From Rhodospirillales bacterium (GTDB taxonomy: Bacteria; Pseudomonadota; Alphaproteobacteria; BOG-932; Roseiterribacteraceae), in contig JAQGIF010000136.1 of the NCBI GenBank assembly GCA_028291345.1, forward strand, positions 1 to 64,000: a stretch of DNA of 64,000 bases. The letters are read 5' to 3'. Of the stretch, positions 42,680-52,632 are shown in pieces. The position numbers and the translations under genes are program-made. The first letter of the stretch is position 1. Each line of letters opens with the position of its first letter. The notes below the pieces were generated by a model that saw only the letters and a list, made by a program, of their open reading frames with translations, was not told the DNA's origin and made no database searches.

Positions 42680-45493
42680 CTACGAAGTCGGTCCGCCCTC
42701 ATAGACGATCTGGACGCGGCGGTTCTGCGGCTCCCGTACGCCATCGGCGGTCGGCACCAGAAGGTCCCGCTTGCCCTTGGCGATGATCTCGATCTCGGAT
42801 GACGGGATGCCATCCTTCTCGAGCTGCGCCGCGACTGATTCCGCGCGGCGGCGGGACAGGCGCATGTTGTAGGCATCGGAACCGACCGTATCGGTGTGGC
42901 CGGTCACTTCCAGCTTGGTCACGTGCACCGAGCCGGCATTGTGCGCCGCCTGGTCGACGATCGTCAGCGCCTGCGGGGTCAGGTCCGACTTATTGAAGTC
43001 GAAGAACACCAGATAGCTCTTCGGTACGGCCGGCGCCGGAGCGATAACCGGCGGCGGAACGTAGGTCGTGGCCGCCTCGGGTGCTTCGCCTTCCTCTCCA
43101 AAATGATAGCGCAATTGCGCGCCGATCATCCGGGGTTCACCATATTCCAGGGATTGGACCCCGAAGACGTTATAGAGGCCGAAGTTCTTGGTAACATAAA
43201 GCTCGTCGGTAGCGTTCGTTACGAACATAGAGACGTCGAGCGGCAAACCATAGACGCCTTTCCAATCCGCGCGGAGATTCAAAAGCCCGTAGCCCTCGAT
43301 CACGCCGGTGGGGGAAAACGTGTTGTCCCCCCTGACATGCGACTGGAAAGAATAGGTTGCCGACAGGCTCAATTTTCCCCATTCGCCGGGAATCGGCAGT
43401 TCCTGCCGCGCGGTCACACTGATCTTGTTCTTCGGCACGAACGGAAATTCGAGACCGGACATATCGCCGGCGAGCGGGTCCAGGAACCTTTCGTATCTCG
43501 CGGCGATAAATGAATAAGCGAGGGAAATCTCCGTGCCTGCGACCGGGATAACGGTTCCCTGGAATTCAATGCCCTGAATTTCAGCCGAGGCTGCGTTCTC
43601 GGTAACCGGCGCGCTCAGGCCATTGATGATTTGGGTAACCGATCGCTGGATGTTGGAATAATCGTCGTGAAACAGCGCCAGATCGGTCCTGGCCTTGACA
43701 CCCATGATTTCCCAGTCGGACTTAACCCCAAGCTCGATATCGGTCACATATTCCGGCTTGAAGCTGCTGAAAGCCGACTGGCGCGGCGTCGATAGATTAA
43801 AGCCGCCGCTTTTATAGCCCCGGCTGCCCTTCACGTAGAACAGCGTGACCGGCGTCATCTGATATTCCATGCCCGCCGTCCAGGTCGGTGCGTGGAAATT
43901 GCCCGATGAAGCTAGGAGGCAGTTGGGGAACACGCCGGCCTTTAGAGCGCAGATATTGCCGAATGTCGGGATATAGATCGAACTGTCATCCGATCGATAA
44001 TCCCAGGTATAGCGATAGCCGCCGGTGAATTTCAGGCCCTCAAGAACAGGGGACAGGCCGGACATATCGTAGGAGATCTGGCCATAGGCCGCCTGAGACC
44101 GTTGCGTCGAACCTTGTTGGACTTTGACAAGGATCGGGAGAAAGAATCCTGGGGCTACCTGGGTGATTTCCGCGACATCGAATTCGGGAAATGTCGTCGG
44201 CGAGCTATATTCGAGATAGCCGCCCAACGTCCATTGCAGCTTGTCACCCAACGCCTTGCCGCTGAATTGCAGCTCATCGCTATATTGCTGGCTCGCCGCC
44301 GACCATGGCTCGCCCGAGCGGGGCAGGACGTCCTGAATCAAGAACGGCGTGCCATCGAAATCGGTGATGAATGCGGAATTCTTGTCCACCTGATAGGCAG
44401 CGATATTCTTGATCGAAACATTATCGGCGACATCCCAGCGCGCGATATCGGTGATGCCGTAATCCCATTCCTTGTCGATCTGGAACGCACTGGCTTCGGT
44501 TTCACGCGGCCCACGCGCCTGCTGAGCGGCCAGATAGGCCGAGGCGGCCGGCAGGCCGATGGTCGCAACGAGCGCCCCGGTCGGATTGATCCCACCGAGA
44601 ATGACGCCGGGGCCATGTTCGTCGCGATATAGGCTGCTGATAATGGTGACATTCTCGAAATCGTCCGTCGGGCGGAGGACCAGCGAGGCCCGGAAGCCCC
44701 AATAATCGCGGTTGCTATAATCCTTGCCCGGGAAGAATTTCCCAACATCCTTGGTATAGCCGTCTCTCATCGACACATCGCCGGCCAGGCGCAGCAACAC
44801 CTTGTCGCTGACGATCGGCACGTTCACGGCGCCTTCGAATTCGCGCCAGTTGTAGCTGCCGACGGTCACCTGGCCATAGCCTTCGAAAACGTTCGTCGGT
44901 TTTTGCGGTGTGAACAGGATCGCGCCGCCAGTCGTGTTGCGGCCGAACAAGGTTCCCTGCGGCCCATTTAGGACCTGGACATTTTCCAGGTCGTAGAAAA
45001 GCCCTGGACCTGTACCACCTTGAAACGTTCCGATGCCGGTCTGCCCGTTGACGAGAGGGACTTCCGCAAAATAGGCGACGACACCCGCCCCGGCGCCCAG
45101 CGACGCAGTCTGGCCGCGCAAGGAAAAGCCGCTGCCGAAGCCGGCATTGTTGTTCATGATGAGCGACGGCACGAACACCGTAAGGTCCTGCGCCGAGGTG
45201 ATATTCTTTTCCGTCAGATCCGCGGCGGTGAATGCGGTGATCGAGATCGGCACGCTCTGAAGTTTTTCCTCGCGGCGACGAGCGGTGACGACAATTTCTT
45301 CCATGCCAGCTTCCGCCGATGTCTCGGCCTGCGCATGGGCGGTATGAGCGGGGATCGCCATGGAAAAGCCGGTCAGCGCCAGGGCGCCGACGCTGGTCAA
45401 TATCGCGGACCCTTGCGACACGCTATGGGCCGAGATGTCGTGAGAACCGAAAAATCCTGCTTTGCGCCCCGCGGCGACACCCGATGTCGACAT
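42680..45493 (-). CDS. TonB-dependent receptor with C-terminal OmpA-like peptidoglycan-binding domain
   Basis: 937 aa; TonB box/plug MEEIVVTARRREEKLQSVPISITAF...GPQGTLFGRNTTGGAILFTP; barrel end GAQLRYHFG; then Pro-rich linker and YLVFFDFNKSDLTPQALTIVDQAA...VTGHTDTVGSDAYNMRLSRRRAESVAAQL...NRRVQIVYEG. Confidence 0.93.
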   Translation of the reverse strand: MSTSGVAAGRKAGFFGSHDISAHSVSQGSAILTSVGALALTGFSMAIPAHTAHAQAETSAEAGMEEIVVTARRREEKLQSVPISITAFTAADLTEKNITSAQDLTVFVPSLIMNNNAGFGSGFSLRGQTASLGAGAGVVAYFAEVPLVNGQTGIGTFQGGTGPGLFYDLENVQVLNGPQGTLFGRNTTGGAILFTPQKPTNVFEGYGQVTVGSYNWREFEGAVNVPIVSDKVLLRLAGDVSMRDGYTKDVGKFFPGKDYSNRDYWGFRASLVLRPTDDFENVTIISSLYRDEHGPGVILGGINPTGALVATIGLPAASAYLAAQQARGPRETEASAFQIDKEWDYGITDIARWDVADNVSIKNIAAYQVDKNSAFITDFDGTPFLIQDVLPRSGEPWSAASQQYSDELQFSGKALGDKLQWTLGGYLEYSSPTTFPEFDVAEITQVAPGFFLPILVKVQQGSTQRSQAAYGQISYDMSGLSPVLEGLKFTGGYRYTWDYRSDDSSIYIPTFGNICALKAGVFPNCLLASSGNFHAPTWTAGMEYQMTPVTLFYVKGSRGYKSGGFNLSTPRQSAFSSFKPEYVTDIELGVKSDWEIMGVKARTDLALFHDDYSNIQRSVTQIINGLSAPVTENAASAEIQGIEFQGTVIPVAGTEISLAYSFIAARYERFLDPLAGDMSGLEFPFVPKNKISVTARQELPIPGEWGKLSLSATYSFQSHVRGDNTFSPTGVIEGYGLLNLRADWKGVYGLPLDVSMFVTNATDELYVTKNFGLYNVFGVQSLEYGEPRMIGAQLRYHFGEEGEAPEAATTYVPPPVIAPAPAVPKSYLVFFDFNKSDLTPQALTIVDQAAHNAGSVHVTKLEVTGHTDTVGSDAYNMRLSRRRAESVAAQLEKDGIPSSEIEIIAKGKRDLLVPTADGVREPQNRRVQIVYEGGPTS

Positions 45494-45598
45494 ACTGCCC
45501 TCCCTTTTTCACGCTTTTATCGTCCCGTTACTCAGGACTACGTTTGGGGCCGCGAATGCCTCAGTAATTTCTTGCCACGCAAACTGGCGGCCCAGTGA

Positions 45599-48244
45599 TC
45601 AGGGACCGAACTGGTACCGCAACTGGACGCCGAACATTCGGGGCTCCCCATAAGAGGCTCCGGCAACGCCGAAAACACTATAGAGCGCGGAAATTCGGGT
45701 CACACAGACTGTGTCGGCGGCGTTGGTCACGAACAAGGATGCGTCGAACCGGCCGCCCGCGATCCCGCCCCAGTCCAGCCTCAGATTGATCTGGTCATAG
45801 CCATGGATCACGTCGGTCGCGTCATAGCCCGGTCCAGCGGTAATCGAAGATTGCAGCAGATAGGTCGCGGATAGATCGATACTTCCCCAATCCGCCGGCA
45901 CCGGCAGATGGTAACGTCCGGTCAGCCTGACCTTATCCTTGGGCGTGAACGGGAACCGAAGGCTCACCAGGCTTCCCTGGGTCGGCGAAATATACTGGTC
46001 ATATTTGGACGCCAGATAGGAGTAGGCAAACAAGATTTCGGTGTTCGCCGTCGGTACGAGGGTCCCTTCGAGTTCCACACCCTCGATCGTCGCCACTGCG
46101 GCGTTTTCCGTCACCGGCGAGCTGAGGCCGTTGATGAGCTCGGTAACCGACCGCTGGATATTGGTATAGTCCGTATGGAAAGCGTCGATATTCGTGCGTG
46201 CCTTGACACCCAGAAGGGTCCAGTCGGTCTTGATACCGATTTCGACATCGGTGACCAGTTCGGGTTTGAAGGTGCTGAAGACCGAATGTTCGGGCGTATT
46301 TAGGTTGAAGCCGCCGCTTTTATATCCTCTTCGGCCGGCAATATAGAGCAGGGTTTGCGGCGCGATCTGATAGTCGATACCGAGCGTCCAAGTCGGCGCA
46401 TGAAATCTGCCCGACACCCCCAGATTACAGTCAGGATAATGGAACCCGACCCGCTCAGCGCAGGAATTATTGGACGTCGAAATATAGATATTTCCATTAT
46501 CCGAACGATAGTCCCAGGTATAGCGTAGGCCTGCGGTGAGTTTCAGACCGTCGAGCACCGGCCAAAGGCCCGACAGATCATAGGTCGCCTGGCCGTAGAC
46601 CGCCTGGGTTCGCTGTGTCGTGCTGCCTTTGACGACGATCAGCGCGGGCGCGTAGGTGCCCCCCGCCGGCGCGATTGGCACCGTGACCTCATATTCGGGC
46701 GTAGCGGTCGGCTTGTCGTATTCGAGATAGCCGCCGACCGTCCATTGCAGCCGGCCGTCTGTTGATTTGCCGTTGAGCTGGACTTCTTCGCTGAATTGCT
46801 TGCCCGCGCCCGCCCATCCTTGGGGTGCCTTCAAGTCCTGGATCGCGAACGGCGTATGGTCGAAATCGATAATGCCGGAGGAGTTCTTGTCCACCAGATA
46901 GCCGCCGATATTCCTGAATATGAGGTCGTCCGCGATATCCCATCGCGCGATATCGATCACGCCGTAGGTCCATTGCTTGTCGATTTGCTCGCTCGACAAT
47001 TCCGTTTTGCGCGGCCCCAGACGCTGCTGCAGCGCCAGATAGGCGAAGATCCCGGGAAAGGCATTCGTCGCCAGGCTATCGGGTTTGACCGCGAATAGGC
47101 TGCCGCCGGTTCCGGTCTGATGCACGTAGAGGCTGCTGGCGATGATGTAATTTTCAAAATCGTCGGACGGCCGCAGGACCAGGGAACCCCGGAAGGCCCA
47201 GTAATCGCGATTGTCATAATCCTGGCCCGGGAAGAACGGCCCCGCATCGCGCGTATATCCGTCCCGCATCGACACATCGGCGGCCACGCGTAGGAGCACT
47301 CTATCTGAAACCAAGGGAACGTTCAGCACCCCTTCGACCTCGTGCCAGTCATAATCGCCCAGCGTGACCTGCCCGTAGCCTTCGAGATTATTCGCCGGTT
47401 TGTGCGGTGTGACGAGTACCGCCCCGCCCGTCGTGTTGCGACCAAATAAAGTGCCCTGCGGCCCCTTGAGCACCTGAATATTTTCGAGATCGTAAAACAT
47501 GCCGGGGCCGGTTCCGCCCTGAAATTGGCCCGTCGCATTTTCACCGCTCACGAAAGGCACTTCCGCGAAATAGACGAGGACGCCCGGCCCGGCGCCCAAG
47601 GTCGATCCCTGTCCCCGCAAAACCAGCCCGGGCGCGAAACCGGTATTGTTATTGAGGACCAGCGAGGGCACGAACAATCCAAGATCCTGCGTCGAGGTGA
47701 TGTTGTTCTGTTCGAGCTGCCGCGCGCTGAACGCTGTAACCGAAACCGGAACGCTTTGCAGCCTTTCCTCGCGGCGGCGCGCGGTCACGATCACCTCTTC
47801 CAGTTCGGCCGCTTTCGACAGCGCTTCTGTCGGTGCCCGGATTATCCGCGGCGGTGCGGTGGCGCCACGATCGTTCAGCACCTCCACCTTTACCGTTTCG
47901 GGGTCCACGAACTTGAAACCGACATGCGCACCGCTGAGTAGGGTCGCCAGCGCCTGCGTTGTCGTCAGCGCTCCGACAACCGGCTGGCTGACGCGGTCAC
48001 GCGGGAGGTCGGGCGGCAGCGCCATCGAGATACCCGCCTGACGGCCGAGTTCCAGCAAAGCCGACGAAAGCGGCAGGGCCGGGATGTTGAATTGTATCGA
48101 CGCGTCCTGCGCGCTTGCGACATGGGCTGCAAGCAAGGCCGTGGCGAATAGCGTCCATGCGCCGATTGTCGGCAAAGGCAGACAGGATAAGCTGCTCCAC
48201 CACCCGCGAACCCGCGCTCCACCTATGGTGTCGCCTCTGGCCAA
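45599..48244 (-). CDS. TonB-dependent receptor with N-terminal STN (secretin/TonB short N-terminal) signalling domain
   Basis: 881 aa; IQFNIPALPLSSALLELGRQAGISMALPPDLPRDRVSQPVVGALTTTQALATLLSGAHVGFKF (STN), then EEVIVTARRREERLQSVPVSVTAF plug; ends GVQLRYQFGP. Confidence 0.93.
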   Translation of the reverse strand: MARGDTIGGARVRGWWSSLSCLPLPTIGAWTLFATALLAAHVASAQDASIQFNIPALPLSSALLELGRQAGISMALPPDLPRDRVSQPVVGALTTTQALATLLSGAHVGFKFVDPETVKVEVLNDRGATAPPRIIRAPTEALSKAAELEEVIVTARRREERLQSVPVSVTAFSARQLEQNNITSTQDLGLFVPSLVLNNNTGFAPGLVLRGQGSTLGAGPGVLVYFAEVPFVSGENATGQFQGGTGPGMFYDLENIQVLKGPQGTLFGRNTTGGAVLVTPHKPANNLEGYGQVTLGDYDWHEVEGVLNVPLVSDRVLLRVAADVSMRDGYTRDAGPFFPGQDYDNRDYWAFRGSLVLRPSDDFENYIIASSLYVHQTGTGGSLFAVKPDSLATNAFPGIFAYLALQQRLGPRKTELSSEQIDKQWTYGVIDIARWDIADDLIFRNIGGYLVDKNSSGIIDFDHTPFAIQDLKAPQGWAGAGKQFSEEVQLNGKSTDGRLQWTVGGYLEYDKPTATPEYEVTVPIAPAGGTYAPALIVVKGSTTQRTQAVYGQATYDLSGLWPVLDGLKLTAGLRYTWDYRSDNGNIYISTSNNSCAERVGFHYPDCNLGVSGRFHAPTWTLGIDYQIAPQTLLYIAGRRGYKSGGFNLNTPEHSVFSTFKPELVTDVEIGIKTDWTLLGVKARTNIDAFHTDYTNIQRSVTELINGLSSPVTENAAVATIEGVELEGTLVPTANTEILFAYSYLASKYDQYISPTQGSLVSLRFPFTPKDKVRLTGRYHLPVPADWGSIDLSATYLLQSSITAGPGYDATDVIHGYDQINLRLDWGGIAGGRFDASLFVTNAADTVCVTRISALYSVFGVAGASYGEPRMFGVQLRYQFGP

Positions 48245-48389
48245 TCCCGCTTCCCCATTCGACTTTCATTGTCTTTTTTAAAATCTTACGCCTGCGACCG
48301 GCCGCATCCCAAGCTGTTTCGAGGATGTTTCGATCGGCTCCGAATCCCCCAAACTGTATTATCTGGACAAACAACTGAACTCGTAGTCA

Positions 48390-48404
48390 CTTATGAGTCA
48401 TAAG
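48390..48404. promoter_or_regulatory. Perfect palindrome CTTATGA-G-TCATAAG upstream of fecI
   Basis: 15 nt, 46 nt upstream of the fecI-like ATG in the divergent intergenic region. Confidence 0.45.
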
Positions 48405-48450
48405 AGCACCAAGCTGTCCACCATAAGGAATTGGGGAGATCGAGAGCCAC

Positions 48451-49047
48451 ATGAGCCAGGCGGATCCGACCGAGCTCGACGTGAATTCCTTCGTTCGGCT
48501 TTTCAACTCGGCGATGCGGGACCTTCGTTCGTATCTTCGGCGCACGCTCCGTCGCGCCGACGATGCCGACGAGATCGCACAGGAGGCCCTGCTCAGAATC
48601 TGGGGCGCGCGCGACTCCGTCTGTCTCGAAACGGCGCGGCCGCTGCTTTTCAGAATCGCATCTAATCTCGCGATCGATCGCCTGCGCGAGCATCAGCGCT
48701 GGCGTTTCTCCGATATCGCTGATGTGGACCGTGAAGCTGAGGCGGCATCCCCCGATCGCATCGTCGCCGCCCGTCAGGAACTCGCCGTCATCCAGGCGGT
48801 GATCCAGACCCTGCCAGAGAAATGCCGCACCGCCTTCGTGCTCAGTAGGATCGAAGGCTGGAAACATGCCGATATCGCGGCGGAGATGGGCGTATCGAAA
48901 AGCATGGTGGAAAAGCATATCGCCGAAGCGGCATTTCGTCTGAGCGTCGCCCGAAAACGATCGCAAACGAAAACAAGCGCAAATATCGCGAATGATGTTG
49001 AGGCGCGACCTGTTCGAGTCGTAGTTGATGAGGGCAAGGAGACGTGA
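48451..49047 (+). CDS. FecI-type ECF RNA polymerase sigma factor
   Basis: 198 aa; RADDADEIAQEALLRIWGARD (sigma2), LPEKCRTAFVLSRIEGWKHADIAAEMGVSKSMVEKHIAEA (sigma4). Confidence 0.94.
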   Translation: MSQADPTELDVNSFVRLFNSAMRDLRSYLRRTLRRADDADEIAQEALLRIWGARDSVCLETARPLLFRIASNLAIDRLREHQRWRFSDIADVDREAEAASPDRIVAARQELAVIQAVIQTLPEKCRTAFVLSRIEGWKHADIAAEMGVSKSMVEKHIAEAAFRLSVARKRSQTKTSANIANDVEARPVRVVVDEGKET

Positions 49048-49050
49048 ATT

Positions 49051-50022
49051 GTGACGACCGAGATTTGCGACCGGACTCTGCGTGAAGCCAGCGACTGGTT
49101 TGCCAGGCTTCATGGCGACGATGCAGGCGCGGACGACCACATGGCGCTCGCCGCGTGGCTGTCCGCGGGGCCCGAACATCGGGAAGCCTATGAGTTCGTT
49201 ACCGAGACCTGCAGGCTCGCCGCCCACGCCTATCCGATGCCGGGCGACGACGCGGTACTGCCGGCACGCAAAGTCTGGTCGGTACGCATCGCAGCCGGCA
49301 TTGCCGCTTTGGCGGTCTCGGGCGCGGCCTTGTTCCTCTATGACAGGCCGGCGACCTACGCCTATCAAACCGCGATTGGCGAAATTCGCAATGTCACGCT
49401 TGAGGACGGCACCGGCCTAGTCGTGAACGGGGCGACCGCGTTCAAAGTCCACTTCGACGGCCATACGCGGGATCTCACGCTGGAGACTGGGGAGTTGTTC
49501 GTCACCGTTGGCAAGGACCCAGCGCGGCCCTTCCGCATTCACGCCGGCGACCGGACGATCGAGGATGTCGGAACGGCGTTCGACGTGAACATGCATGCCC
49601 GCGCCGTCGACGTGGCGGTCAGCGAGGGCACGATCATGATTTCGGGCCAGGGCTTCGCTAAGCCGACCGCAATCGACAAGACTCCGGATACCGCCGTCCT
49701 CTCCAAAGGCCAGGCGCTGACCTATGCGTTCGAGCATGCGCTCGACGCGCCGCGCTCCGTCACGACCCAGCAAGTCGGAACATGGCGTGTCGGCGTACTC
49801 ACCTACGACCGGGTTTCGCTGGAATGGCTGGTTGCCGACCTCAACCGACAATTCGACGGAAGCATTATGGTTGCCGACCCGCAGCTTGCGGCAATGACGG
49901 TAACGCTGACGCTGAGGCTGCGCGACCGCGATGCAACGATCGGCACACTGGAAAAGCTGTTGCCGATCCGCGCCATTCCGGGCGGGGCCAACGCAATCGA
50001 GCTGGTCCAGGCAAAGTCATAG
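49051..50022 (+). CDS. FecR-type anti-sigma/sigma regulator
   Basis: 323 aa (GTG start); EASDWFARLHGDDAGADDHMALAAWLSAGPEHREAYEFV (DUF4880), TM, FecR domain TAIGEIRNVTLEDGTGLVVNGATAF. Confidence 0.93.
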   Translation: MTTEICDRTLREASDWFARLHGDDAGADDHMALAAWLSAGPEHREAYEFVTETCRLAAHAYPMPGDDAVLPARKVWSVRIAAGIAALAVSGAALFLYDRPATYAYQTAIGEIRNVTLEDGTGLVVNGATAFKVHFDGHTRDLTLETGELFVTVGKDPARPFRIHAGDRTIEDVGTAFDVNMHARAVDVAVSEGTIMISGQGFAKPTAIDKTPDTAVLSKGQALTYAFEHALDAPRSVTTQQVGTWRVGVLTYDRVSLEWLVADLNRQFDGSIMVADPQLAAMTVTLTLRLRDRDATIGTLEKLLPIRAIPGGANAIELVQAKS

Positions 50023-50158
50023 AATCGTTCGGCGGGCGGTGTGGAATTCCTGCTTGCCGCATCTCCCCTAACATGACTACGTTGCGCCGGGCTCAATATC
50101 CCGCCATGAGATCGCCTTGCAGAAGCAATCGGGCGGCAACCCGACGGGCCTGGAGGAA

Positions 50159-51523
50159 ATGGGATTGACGATCGCGACAGAATTACCGCCGGAGGCCGTC
50201 GAGCCGGAAGTCGTAGTGAACGACACCGCTCGGCCTAGCCTGCTCTATTCCTGGCTGATCGTCGTCTTTCTGATGGTGCTCTATACGTCCAGCTTCATCG
50301 ATCGCCAGATACTGAGCCTGCTGGTCAAGCCGATCCGGGCCGACTTCCATATCAACGATTTCCAGTACAGCCTGCTGGCCGGTCTCGCCTTCGTCGTTAC
50401 CTATAGCCTGGCGGGCCTGCCAATTGGCTTTCTGGTCGACCGCTGGAGCCGACGGGGCATCGTCACGATCGGCGTCACGGTCTGGTCGATCATGACCGCC
50501 GCCTGCGGCGTCACCACCTCCTTCGGCACGCTGTTCGTCACCCGCATCGGCGTCGGCATCGGTGAGGCGACCTTGTCGCCGGCCTCTTATTCTCTCGTCA
50601 GCGATCTTTTCCCAAAGGATAAGCTCGGCCGCGCCCTGTCGCTTTACGGTTTGGGCATTCCGATCGGCTCCGGTCTGGCGCTGGTGATTGGCGGCCAGGT
50701 GATCAAGGCGATCACCGCAATCGGCTCGCTGGACCTGCCGATCATCGGGACGACCAGGCCCTGGCAGACCGTGTTCCTGGCGATCGGCCTTCCCGGCTTG
50801 CTGTTGGCCGCGCTGACCCTTCTTGTCGTCAAGGAGCCCAAGCGGCATGTCTCGCCCGGCGAGATCGACCACAAGCCGACATTAGGCGAGGCGGTGCGTT
50901 TCTTTATCGCGAATACCAGGATCTATGCCGGCCTGTATCTCGGCATGGGACTAATCGCGATGTACGGCTATGGATCGAACGTCTGGTATCCGAGCTTCCT
51001 GCAGCGTGTGCATGGTTTCGACGTAACCCATGCCGGCATGTTCATCGGAATTTGGACTTTGATTCTCGGCGTCGCCGGCTGCCTAAGCGCGGGATGGCTG
51101 GCCGATACGCTGATCAGGCGTGGCCGGCCCGATGGGCATTTCATCGTTTCGATATTCTACTGCCTAGGCTTCGCGATTTCCGGCGTCATCGGCACCTTGG
51201 CGCCGGTCGAATGGGTTTCGCTGACCTTTGTCGCAATCAGTCTCTTCTTCTCGAACACGATTATCGGGGTGGTCGCAGCGGCTCTGCAGATCCTGACGCC
51301 CAACCGGATGCGAGGCCAGATTTCCTCGGTATTCCTCGCGGTCGCCGCGTTTATCGGGCTGGCTTTCGGACCGCCGGCGGTGGGCTTCGCCACCGACCAT
51401 ATCTTCCACGATGACAACGCCGTGGGATATTCGCTGGCGCTGGTCGCCGGGATATTCCCGACCCTGGGCGCAGTCGCCTTCTGGTTCGGCCGCAAGCCCT
51501 TGTTGGATAAGCTGCGTCAGTAG
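50159..51523 (+). CDS. MFS transporter (spinster-like)
   Basis: Multi-TM; LYTSSFIDRQILSLLVKPIRADFHINDFQYSLLAGLAFVVTYSLAGLPIGFLVDRWSRRGIVTIG. Confidence 0.92.
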   Translation: MGLTIATELPPEAVEPEVVVNDTARPSLLYSWLIVVFLMVLYTSSFIDRQILSLLVKPIRADFHINDFQYSLLAGLAFVVTYSLAGLPIGFLVDRWSRRGIVTIGVTVWSIMTAACGVTTSFGTLFVTRIGVGIGEATLSPASYSLVSDLFPKDKLGRALSLYGLGIPIGSGLALVIGGQVIKAITAIGSLDLPIIGTTRPWQTVFLAIGLPGLLLAALTLLVVKEPKRHVSPGEIDHKPTLGEAVRFFIANTRIYAGLYLGMGLIAMYGYGSNVWYPSFLQRVHGFDVTHAGMFIGIWTLILGVAGCLSAGWLADTLIRRGRPDGHFIVSIFYCLGFAISGVIGTLAPVEWVSLTFVAISLFFSNTIIGVVAAALQILTPNRMRGQISSVFLAVAAFIGLAFGPPAVGFATDHIFHDDNAVGYSLALVAGIFPTLGAVAFWFGRKPLLDKLRQ

Positions 51524-51768
51524 CCGCGACGAGTCATGCATTGCTCGTAGAGGTCGCCGGCAACTTCCGCCTGTTGGGAGACGCCGGTAGCCCCTGCTGC
51601 GCTGAGCTTCGCCTGGTATTTGCATTCGGCAGCACCCTTGCCTAGGGACACGCCGGTTGCGTCGGCGTCCTTCCAAGGCCGCCCCGTTTGCGACGGGAAG
51701 ACACCGACGGTGTTGCAGCCCGCCAGCAACAGTCCGGCGGTTATCGCCGTCAAATGCAATCGTCTCAT
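51517..51768 (-). CDS. Small putative lipoprotein
   Basis: MRRLHLTAITAGLLLAGCNTVGVFPSQTG lipobox (LLAGC); two further Cys. Confidence 0.75.
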   Translation of the reverse strand: MRRLHLTAITAGLLLAGCNTVGVFPSQTGRPWKDADATGVSLGKGAAECKYQAKLSAAGATGVSQQAEVAGDLYEQCMTRRGY

Positions 51769-51929
51769 GAATATTCCCCCTGTTCGGTACACTGTAACAG
51801 GCGCTCGTACAGATTAAAATTGCGCAATTGGAGACTCGCAATTGGAGACTCTCCCCTCCCGATCAGGTTGCGCTAGACTGGTTCCTGCCGCAGGCGCCAC
51901 TTTCTGGCACAAACACTCCGGAGTGTTCC

Positions 51930-52625
51930 ATGATCGATCTTTTCGCTTGGCCGACGCCCAATGCCTTTAAGGTCTCGATTATGCTCGAAGAAACCGGGCT
52001 GCCCTATAACGTTGTGCCCGTGAATATAGCGGCCGGCGAGCAATTCGAGCCTGCGTTCCTGAAGATCAGCCCGAACAACCGCATGCCCGCGATCGTCGAT
52101 CATGACACGATCGGCGGCCCGGTTTCGGTCTTCGAGTCAGGCGCGATATTGATGTATCTTGCGGAGAAAAGCGGGCAGTTCTGGCCGCTGGAGTCGCATG
52201 CGCGCTATAAGGTCGCCGAATGGGTCATGTGGCAGATGGCAGGACTAGGGCCCATGCTGGGTCAGGCCGGCCACTTCAAGCGCGCCGCGCCCGACAAAAT
52301 TCCCTATGCGATCGAGCGCTACACCAATGAGGCCAAGCGGCTCTACGGCGTGCTGGACAAGCAGCTGTCCGGCAAGGATTTCATTGCCTCGAAATATTCC
52401 ATCGCCGACATGATGTCCTATCCCTGGACCTTGGCGTCCGCGTGGCTGGATATATCGCTCGACGAATTCCCGAACGTGACGCGGTGGCAGGCGACGATGG
52501 CGACTCGGCCCGCGGTTCAGCGCGGCATGGAGCTGTTGGCGGACAAGCGTGTCGCTCCGCCTGAAAAGATGGACGAAGAGACCCGCGAGATTCTCTACGG
52601 CAAGAAGCAGTTCGAGAAGCGGTAA
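51930..52625 (+). CDS. Glutathione S-transferase family protein
   Basis: MIDLFAWPTPNAFKVSIMLEETGLPYNVVPVNIAAGEQFEPAFLKISPNNRMPAIVDHD. Confidence 0.93.
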   Translation: MIDLFAWPTPNAFKVSIMLEETGLPYNVVPVNIAAGEQFEPAFLKISPNNRMPAIVDHDTIGGPVSVFESGAILMYLAEKSGQFWPLESHARYKVAEWVMWQMAGLGPMLGQAGHFKRAAPDKIPYAIERYTNEAKRLYGVLDKQLSGKDFIASKYSIADMMSYPWTLASAWLDISLDEFPNVTRWQATMATRPAVQRGMELLADKRVAPPEKMDEETREILYGKKQFEKR

Positions 52626-52632
52626 ACCGATC

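Noticed and set aside
51826-51852. Short direct repeat GCAATTGGAGACTC x2
   Set aside because: Only about 14 nt in non-coding DNA upstream of the GST gene; likely simple slippage.
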